From Caldisericaceae bacterium (lineage in GTDB: Bacteria > Calditrichota > Calditrichia > Calditrichales > Calditrichaceae): a stretch of DNA of 5,292 bases. The notes under the pieces are model-generated. The model had not been told where the DNA came from, did no database searches, and saw only the letters and a program-made list of their open reading frames with translations. Positions within the stretch are counted from its first letter, which is position 1; every line of letters begins with the position of its first letter. Both the position numbers and the translations under genes were made by a program. The stretch is from NCBI GenBank assembly GCA_021160885.1, contig JAGHBR010000501.1:1-5292 (forward strand), written 5' to 3'. Positions 1 through 5,292 of the stretch are shown here, piece after piece.

Positions 1-229
1 CTTTTATATATTCGTCCTTCTTCCTTCAAAAGATGACACGCTTTAGCGTGCCAAAATTTTTAACCTCATTAAACTTCTATGATATTGGATTTTTGGTTGC
101 GGCTATGCTGCCTTAGTTGCATTATGTATAGGATAATTGCAGCAATAATTTAATGACTCTTTTCCGGACTAATATTTTGCCCCTAAAGGAATGATTAAGC
201 ATTCTCATTTTAATTTTTTCAAATTACGC
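1..229. other. Non-coding AT-rich flank with two small hairpins
   Basis: I find no credible gene on either strand here; stop codons are frequent and no reading frame has a ribosome binding site. The stretch holds two short palindromes, at 37-50 and 99-111, described as separate observations. It lies beyond the terminator of the minus-strand peptidase gene, so it is probably the spacer between that gene and whatever lies off the left edge. Confidence 0.6.
37..50. repeat. Short perfect palindrome (hairpin)
   Basis: The bases CACGCTTTAGCGTG form a 5-bp stem around a TTTA loop, or 6 bp with a two-base loop. On the plus strand it is followed by CC and then AAAATTTTT, so it could be a weak terminator for a plus-strand gene off the left edge. 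It could equally be a REP-type intergenic palindrome. The stem is short and the T run is not directly adjacent, so a terminator role is unproven. Confidence 0.35.
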
Positions 230-255
230 AAAAAGCCCCGGAAGGCCGGGGCTTT
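230..255 (-). terminator. Rho-independent terminator of the C25 peptidase gene
   Basis: A perfect 10-bp stem pairs 232-241 (AAAGCCCCGG) with 246-255 (CCGGGGCTTT) around a four-base loop at 242-245. Read on the minus strand, the right arm runs into five T residues (complement of 230-234). The hairpin lies about 36 bases past the TAA stop at 291-293, as expected for the end of that transcript. The other direction gives TTTGCTTTT, so it may also stop plus-strand transcription. Confidence 0.85.
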
Positions 256-290
256 GCTTTTAAAGAAAATTTCTATTGATTCAATCGATT

Positions 291-3200
291 TTATTTGAGC
301 ATCATCATCTTTTTAACAATGGTTTGTTCTCCTTTGTGCACAACTAAAAAGTAAAGGCCGCTGGCCAGTTGCTGGGCCCTTTCGTTCTTACCATCCCACA
401 CCAAACAATGACTACCTGCCTGTAAAGTTCCATTAAACAACTCTCTTAATAGTTGGCCGTTGGTTGAATAAATCATAACCCGAACGTTTGCTGTTTTTGG
501 CAGATCAAGCTGAATGGCGGTGGTTGGGTTAAACGGATTAGGAAAGTTTGGATGAACCGTGAAGAACTCTGGCAATTGCTCCGTGTTGTCAGTCTGCATT
601 TGAGAAATGGTGGTTGGGCTGATTTCGGCGCGCCAGCCTGCGGCGTTAAATAGTAGATGTGAAGAAAAATAAAAAGTAATGGCGCCTTCACTGTTGGTAC
701 TTTTTAGTTCAGGTGGCAGGGTCGTTCCGCTAAAAGGGCTGCCGGCAAATTCCAGCGCGTCAGTAGAAGAACCGTCATAGGCGTGCAATTCGTCGCCGCT
801 GCCCACGTCAAACGCTGTGAACAGTACTTTTAGTCCGTCGTAACCTTCTTGTGCTTTAAAAGTCATGGTTAATCTTTCACGGGGTTGATAATCATTTTCT
901 TCCCCACCGCTATCGTAGAAAATAGCGTTACTAACCGTAGCCGTCTGGTTGTTCATGGTGTAAACCGGCACATCGCCAATAACCACCTCGTACGTATCAA
1001 CCGCGCTGTAACTACCGGATGTCAAAGTGAATTCAAAATAAGCCGAAGCGCCCAGCGGCGTATTTTCATCGGATTGTAAAGTGAATTGGGCCAGAACGGT
1101 GTCGTTTTTAGCCAGGCTGGCGAGATCATCCTGGTCATTTAATACTGTAGCGTAAGAGGAGAGACTGCTCAGACTGGCCTGGCAATTGGGTGCATCGGCA
1201 TGGCCCTGATTAATGGCTTCGATCAAAAATTCAACGGTTTCGCCGGCGTCGAATTTTAAATCTCCATTGCCCTGGTCGGCATCATCAATCGAAAGCGCTC
1301 CGCAGGCCAGAGCAGGAGCTTGAATTTTAATGCTCAAATTGGAAGTCCAGGAATTGCCGGAAGTATCGTTAAACGTAACCACGCAGGTAGCGGTGTATTG
1401 ATCCGGCGCTTCGTTCACTGTTTTTAATTCAAACGCGTTGTCGCCCATGACCACGGCAGAAGTGTCAATATCGCCGTAAAAATGACGATCCTGTACAATT
1501 TGTAAATGCGCATCACTGGTAGACAGCACCCCGGTGATCTGTTGGGCCATTTCCGAACCCAGGTTTTTGGCTTCCACATCCAGATGAAATTGTTCGTCAA
1601 ATTCAGCCAAACTGTTGTTGTTCCCCATTTGCTGGTCGTCAATTTCCCATGAGGACACGGTCACATAAGGCCCGGAAGAACTAACCACCTGAACCGGCGC
1701 CTGATAACGAAAATAGTTTTGCTTGGTCACGGTAACCAGCAAGGTGTCGCCAACCTGTAATTTGGGAATAGGAATTTCAACCAACTCACCGGTGCCATCA
1801 GCGCTGGCAATCCACTCACCATTGACGGAGAGCCCGATTAAAGAGCCTTCATCTGCAGTTACGCCAAAGGTCGAGGCAGTTGCTTCAACCACATCATTGT
1901 GCGTAACCGACAAATATTGCGGAACTTCGGAATAAACCATGGAAAACGAACCGCCGTGATGATGAAAAAGGTAATAGGTGATTTGTTTATCGCCATCATT
2001 GTAGGGCCAGTTTGATTGTTGTAAAAAGTACTTGCCTGCCGCATTGCCAAAAGCCGGCAAAATAAAGCGCGTTCCGAACCAGGTCTCTTTGTCCGGCATA
2101 AATTCTGGCCACATGTTGTTATACATGCCCCAGGTGTAGGTATCATTAACAAACGAGTAACTTACCTGCGTAGCTGCAATAATGCCCAGGGCCCGTTTGG
2201 AATGTCGATGAAAAGCTTCGGCAAAACATTCATCGCTCCAGTTGAATTTTCCAGTTAAACAATTAACTGAGAAGACAAAAGTCAGATCATTGTTGTTCAA
2301 ACCGCTTAAATCGTTAATGCTGTAATCGGGTTCACCCCAACCGGTTTCCGAACCATGATCACGGTGTTGTACCATGAATGCCCCGTTATTAATATCGCTA
2401 TTTAAACGCGTGGCATTACCACCCCAATCGGTTAAATGCTCTGGTGTTTGTGGAATGTAACCTAGACCATTGGGACCAAAATAATCGACCACCTCATCGG
2501 TATTGGTTGCCGTTGACCAAACATCACCAGGAGTACCAGAATAAATGGCATTTTCGCGCACTGGCTGCTTACCTAATTTGTGTTCCCAGAAACCATTAAT
2601 GATTTCTGAACAAAGCTGAAACCAGCGTTCGGTTTGCCAGCCCATGGCCGTAACCGGATGATCGTAAAAATCGTGACTGGTTGGCGGGTGGCGTTCGTAA
2701 TCTAAAATTTTTCCGACCGTGTTTTGCAACTCCTCTTCGTTACGTGCCGTAATGCGTGAAAACACAATATCCGGCAGGTCGTCTCCATCAACGTCGGCGT
2801 AGTAATTGTCCGAAACATAGGTGCCACTGTAAGGGTGGGGCATGTCAGCGGAAGAGGTAATGGTGTTACCCGAACTGCCGTCATCACCCAATAAAAGCAC
2901 CGCAGAAGGTGGCGTTGCCCAGTTGTAGTAGGCATTGTCCACGTAACTTTCAATGGCTTCAAAGGTGTTGCCGCCGATTTCGGTGGTAGTGACCACGCCG
3001 GTTTTAATACCTTGCTGATTACGAAAAACACGAAGGCTATCGGCCCAGGCTAAAAATACCGGATCGTCCGGCGTAATGATCAGATATTCAACATTTTCTA
3101 CCGATCCGCGATTTTCTTCGCTTTGGGTGGTGTTAATAGAAAAATTTTTACGAGGCAAGCTGCTGTAATTGAGAAGTAAATCATTTAAAATTGGTTCCCA

Positions 3201-3824
3201 CCAGCGGCTGCGCAAACGTTCTTCTCCAAACACTTCCCGATTATTGCCAAAATTAATTTTCAGCCGAATATCGCGAAAAACTTTTAATTCTCTGGTTACA
3301 GGATTGTATTGAAAAGGTGTAATGCCCACCAAAACCACATCCACGCCACGGATCTGGCGCGGCTCTGAGATGCTAATAATATTTTCCGGATAGAAGACGT
3401 TGGTATTGTAAACCGTTTCATCCTGTGGATATTCCAGCGGCCCCTGTTCTGTGTCAAACGGAATGCGCGGCGCCGGAGCAATATCAAGATCGCGGAATTC
3501 ATCGTTTCGCGTTTCGAGAATTTGTAAATCGATTTCGGCTCCCTGCGGAATGGCAATAAAACGGCTAAGAGCAGGCAAATTGGGCTTTCCGGCATCATGG
3601 GGTAAAAAGGTTTTTGGCAGTTGAATTACATCGCGAATATTTCCGTTAATTTCTTTCTGAAGCAAGGAAAAGTTTTTAACAGAAAAAACAATTTCGACTT
3701 CATTGGCATCACTTTTAATCAGGTTAAAACCATGTTGCCCCCAACTATCAGAATAAATAATCCTTTGGGACAGCACCTGGTTTACTGAAAACAGAAGCAC
3801 AAAAAAAATTACAAAATAACGCAT
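291..3824 (-). CDS. Secreted gingipain-like cysteine peptidase (family C25) with CUB-like and C-terminal sorting domains
   Basis: This 1177-residue protein is probably an exported endopeptidase of the gingipain family; its substrate is unknown. Residues 1-19 form a signal peptide (hydrophobic FVIFFVLLF core, likely cut after VLS). Residues about 20-240 resemble the C25 propeptide, with GKPNLPALSRFIAIPQGA at 79-96. The catalytic domain spans about 245-635: YYADVDGDDLPDI at 341-353, HRDHGSETGWGEP at 487-499 with the predicted catalytic His490, and FSVNCLTGKF at 518-527 with the nucleophile Cys522. The 32-residue His-Cys spacing is close to that of the gingipains. Residues about 637-715 match the C25 Ig-like domain; 720-950 look like two more beta-sandwich units. 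Residues about 955-1072 are CUB-like (DSGGEENDY, DELHAYDG, GW). Residues about 1090-1177 are a sorting-type domain (NFPNPFNPTT to KKMMMLK). The ATG is supported by a Shine-Dalgarno sequence and the signal peptide. It stands alone and has its own terminator. Family and secretion are well supported; type IX export is inferred from the domain, and activity is not proven. Confidence 0.94.
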   Translation of the reverse strand: MRYFVIFFVLLFSVNQVLSQRIIYSDSWGQHGFNLIKSDANEVEIVFSVKNFSLLQKEINGNIRDVIQLPKTFLPHDAGKPNLPALSRFIAIPQGAEIDLQILETRNDEFRDLDIAPAPRIPFDTEQGPLEYPQDETVYNTNVFYPENIISISEPRQIRGVDVVLVGITPFQYNPVTRELKVFRDIRLKINFGNNREVFGEERLRSRWWEPILNDLLLNYSSLPRKNFSINTTQSEENRGSVENVEYLIITPDDPVFLAWADSLRVFRNQQGIKTGVVTTTEIGGNTFEAIESYVDNAYYNWATPPSAVLLLGDDGSSGNTITSSADMPHPYSGTYVSDNYYADVDGDDLPDIVFSRITARNEEELQNTVGKILDYERHPPTSHDFYDHPVTAMGWQTERWFQLCSEIINGFWEHKLGKQPVRENAIYSGTPGDVWSTATNTDEVVDYFGPNGLGYIPQTPEHLTDWGGNATRLNSDINNGAFMVQHRDHGSETGWGEPDYSINDLSGLNNNDLTFVFSVNCLTGKFNWSDECFAEAFHRHSKRALGIIAATQVSYSFVNDTYTWGMYNNMWPEFMPDKETWFGTRFILPAFGNAAGKYFLQQSNWPYNDGDKQITYYLFHHHGGSFSMVYSEVPQYLSVTHNDVVEATASTFGVTADEGSLIGLSVNGEWIASADGTGELVEIPIPKLQVGDTLLVTVTKQNYFRYQAPVQVVSSSGPYVTVSSWEIDDQQMGNNNSLAEFDEQFHLDVEAKNLGSEMAQQITGVLSTSDAHLQIVQDRHFYGDIDTSAVVMGDNAFELKTVNEAPDQYTATCVVTFNDTSGNSWTSNLSIKIQAPALACGALSIDDADQGNGDLKFDAGETVEFLIEAINQGHADAPNCQASLSSLSSYATVLNDQDDLASLAKNDTVLAQFTLQSDENTPLGASAYFEFTLTSGSYSAVDTYEVVIGDVPVYTMNNQTATVSNAIFYDSGGEENDYQPRERLTMTFKAQEGYDGLKVLFTAFDVGSGDELHAYDGSSTDALEFAGSPFSGTTLPPELKSTNSEGAITFYFSSHLLFNAAGWRAEISPTTISQMQTDNTEQLPEFFTVHPNFPNPFNPTTAIQLDLPKTANVRVMIYSTNGQLLRELFNGTLQAGSHCLVWDGKNERAQQLASGLYFLVVHKGEQTIVKKMMMLK

Positions 3825-3826
3825 TA

Positions 3827-3833
3827 CTCCTCC
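3827..3833 (-). promoter_or_regulatory. Ribosome binding site of the C25 peptidase gene
   Basis: On the minus strand the sequence reads GGAGGAG, then TA, then the ATG at 3824-3822. The best anti-SD match, GGAGG, lies 4 bases before the ATG, slightly close but strong. It fixes the start, and the signal peptide begins directly after it. An ATG at 3835-3833 overlaps the site and opens only ATG GAG GAG TAA, so it is not a usable start. Confidence 0.75.
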
Positions 3834-4148
3834 ATGGATTTATCTATTTGTTTTTGAAAGAATATGCGAGTTTTACAAAGACCTTGTTGCAAGTTAAGAA
3901 AAGAAACAACATTCAGCAAGAACAATTCAATAGTATTTTAAAATTCTTCCTTTGATTGATCCCAGCAGAATTTTTAACTAATTTATTTAAATGGAGGCAC
4001 TAATTTTTGAAGGATGGTTTATTTTCAGGAGACAATTGCTTGGGAATCGAGAAATGCCAACTGTTTACTATTTACGGAATTCCTTTTAAAACTAAACATT
4101 TAAAGTTTGTGGAATTAATCAGAGCTTACTTTTAGGATGAGTTCATAG

Positions 4149-4217
4149 TAAAGTATTCTCTCGCAGAACACACAGATTAGCGCTGATTTTTTTAATTTTC
4201 TGCGAACATCTGCGAGA
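4149..4217. repeat. Imperfect palindromic intergenic repeat, copy 1 (both arms)
   Basis: The left part (4149-4183) is repeated at 4267-4301 with 32 of 35 bases identical. In this copy TCTCGCAGA at 4159-4167 pairs perfectly (9 bp) with TCTGCGAGA at 4209-4217. An inner pair, CACAGA at 4171-4176 against TCTGCG at 4199-4204, has one mismatch. The interior is AT-rich (run of T around 4187-4193). This two-arm layout fits a REP-like or small non-autonomous mobile element. No transposase or target-site duplication is visible. Confidence 0.6.
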
Positions 4218-4266
4218 ACTTCGTGAAATTAACCCCCCATCCGCCTTATTTTAGATGTGTGTGCGT

Positions 4267-4301
4267 TAAAGTTTTCTCTCGCAGAACGCGCAGATTAGCG
4301 C
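4267..4301. repeat. Intergenic repeat, copy 2 (left arm only)
   Basis: This copy matches 4149-4183 at 32 of 35 positions, exactly 118 bases further on. It has CGCAGA at 4289-4294 where copy 1 has CACAGA, so it is the better match to the inner right arm of copy 1. The right arm is absent: the sequence after 4301 is unrelated. It is therefore either a truncated element or a solo arm. Confidence 0.6.
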
Positions 4302-4382
4302 AAAGCCGTCCAGGTATCAGGCAGCTTTACGGTGTTTTTTCATTCATAATTCGTAATTTGTCAAGTCTCTCTTCACTTTAAA

Positions 4383-5048
4383 CTATTTCACCAGCAACAT
4401 CTTTTTCAAAATGCGCTTGTTGTCGGTCTTTAATTCGTAAACATACAACCCAACGGAAACCGGTTGCCCGCTTTCGTTTTTGCCGTCCCAGACGATTTGA
4501 TGATAACTTTTTGAAACCTGCCCATCGAGCAGAGTATGTACCTTTTGGCCATTCATGGCATAAATATTAAGTTGCACATGGCTATCTTCCGGCAAGCCGA
4601 ATTTAATGGTAGTGGTAGGATTAAACGGATTGGGAAAGTTACCGTTGAGTTCCACCTTTTCCAGAACCGCAATGGCAGTCGCTGGCGTTTACTCTGAACT
4701 TTGTTTGGCTAAAGTGCCTCCGTCGACATGAACCGAAAGAATGTTAAATGTTGCCTGATCATTGTAGGAATCTGTAACCACACATTTTAATGAAAAGCTG
4801 TATGTTCTGGAAATAGTGATTTGCTGCTTATCTGATCCGCTGGTTAAATATACCCATTGATTGGAAGGCGGAGCCAAAATACCGTTTTCACCTTGAGGCG
4901 CCATTGGAACATCATCGTCTTTCCGTTCGCACCATTCGAAATCGGTGTAGGTACCGCTACCGCCGGAAGGATGAGCAGTATAGGTACCGCTTTGGCCAGA
5001 GTTGAGAGATGTAGGGCCGGTTATAGTCACCGAACCGCGCAGTAAATT
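4383..5048 (-). pseudogene. Remnant of a secreted-protein gene: Ig/PKD-like segment and sorting domain split by an in-frame stop
   Basis: One minus-strand frame runs from 5048 to the TAG at 4383-4385, broken only by a TAA at 4689-4691. Upstream of it are 119 sense codons encoding an Ig/PKD-like segment (VTITGPTSLNSGQSGTYTA near the start, then SFSLKCVVTDSYNDQ). Downstream, 101 codons encode a linker (TPATAIAVLEK) and a full sorting-type domain from NFPNPFNPTT to KKMLLVK. The break falls in the linker between passenger and sorting domain. The 5' end is also missing: the frame opens after a TAA at 5049-5051, the first candidate start (GTG at 5030-5028) has no ribosome binding site, and there is no signal peptide. 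The sorting domain is 38/85 identical to that of the peptidase gene. I read this as a decayed, 5'-truncated gene. A sequencing error at the TAA could restore the 3' part but not the missing N-terminus. The original passenger function is unknown. Confidence 0.75.
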
Positions 5049-5292
5049 TTAAGTTAGTTGGCCTTTAAGTGGCCACAAAGCAAAAAAACAGACAACAGGA
5101 ATCCAAAACCTCTTACATTTTCTACTATAATTTAAAGTTTCATTTTATTTTTATCAAACATTATTCCTTCATATTTCATAAATCATTAATCCGTTGTGCG
5201 AATTAAATAATAGAATGCTTCACATGACATAATTGGTTATCAAATTTATATTTATTTAAATATTGCACTAAAGTATATCCCGTAATTTGGGA
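5049..5292. other. AT-rich non-coding right flank
   Basis: No coding frame or RNA gene is recognisable. In particular I see no shifted-frame continuation of the missing 5' end of the broken gene: all frames are closed by frequent stops and the composition is very AT-rich. The only structure is TGGCC at 5059-5063 facing GGCCA at 5071-5075, a 5-bp stem without a T run that is too short to interpret. Confidence 0.5.

Larger units (their letters stand above)
3825..4382. other. Intergenic region with a repeated palindromic element
   Basis: These 558 bases separate the broken gene from the intact peptidase gene. The half next to the peptidase (3825-4148) is AT-rich and presumably holds its promoter, but I could not find a -35/-10 pair or a Bacteroidota-type promoter box with good spacing. 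The half next to the broken gene holds the two repeat copies listed separately. An imperfect hairpin (arms about 4302-4311 and 4320-4328, with a G-U pair and a mismatch) lies about 55 bases past the broken gene's stop. It has no adjacent T run in that direction, so I do not call it a terminator. The longest ATG frame I noticed here (3991-4089 plus, 32 codons) has no ribosome binding site. Confidence 0.6.

Noticed and set aside
2702..3031. A 109-codon minus-strand frame within the peptidase gene, with other frames of 60-100 codons at 473-691, 885-1079, 1424-1642, 1723-1935, 1859-2152 and 3296-3598
   Set aside because: All lie inside the intact, domain-rich peptidase reading frame. None has recognisable domains, and they are out-of-frame shadows.
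3824..3835. A three-codon upstream frame (ATG GAG GAG TAA) overlapping the peptidase start as TAATG, possibly regulatory
   Set aside because: Its codons are simply the Shine-Dalgarno sequence of the real start, and its own ATG has no ribosome binding site. A leader-peptide role is not supported.
3991..4089. A 32-codon plus-strand frame starting with ATGGAGGCA in the intergenic region
   Set aside because: It has no Shine-Dalgarno sequence (upstream is AT-rich), shows no recognisable motif, and is short enough to occur by chance.
4149..4301. A CRISPR array
   Set aside because: There are only two imperfect copies at 118-base spacing, one of which belongs to a larger palindrome. No regular spacers or cas genes are present.
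4302..4328. A possible terminator for the broken gene
   Set aside because: The stem has a mismatch and a G-U pair, the loop is large, and no T run follows it in the minus direction.
4857..5045. A 62-codon plus-strand frame opposite the broken gene
   Set aside because: It is antisense to the Ig/PKD-like segment, whose composition and motifs are clearly protein-like on the minus strand. The plus-strand product looks like random sequence.

Overview
The window is most likely from a bacterium of the Calditrichota (Caldithrix-like), or a related group such as Ignavibacteriota or the KSB1-type lineages. The clues are the NFPNPFNPTT opening of two C-terminal sorting-type domains, the moderate GC of the coding DNA with AT-rich spacers, and large modular secreted proteins. 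The lineage call is inference from motif style; there is no rRNA or other phylogenetic marker here.

Layout, left to right. Positions 1-229 are an AT-rich non-coding flank with two small hairpins. A strong intrinsic terminator at 230-255 faces the minus strand. Positions 291-3824 (minus) hold the one intact gene: a 1177-residue secreted cysteine peptidase of the gingipain family (MEROPS C25). It has a signal peptide, a propeptide region, a catalytic domain with a visible His/Cys pair, an Ig-like domain, two further beta-sandwich-like segments, a CUB-like domain and a C-terminal sorting-type domain. A good Shine-Dalgarno sequence precedes its ATG. Positions 3825-4382 are non-coding and carry two copies of a roughly 35-base repeat, one of them part of an imperfect palindrome. 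Positions 4383-5048 (minus) are the decayed 3' end of a second secreted-protein gene: an Ig/PKD-like segment and a second sorting domain lie in one frame but are separated by a single TAA, and the 5' end is missing. Positions 5049-5292 are AT-rich and hold no gene I can recognise.

Biology. The intact gene probably makes an exported, C-terminally sorted (type IX-like) protease for extracellular protein breakdown or processing of surface proteins. The broken gene would have used the same sorting route. The sorting domains of the two genes are 38/85 identical without gaps, so they share the domain, but nothing shows that the passengers act together. I see no tRNA, rRNA, CRISPR array, insertion sequence or phage gene, and no convincing case for an undescribed multi-gene system.
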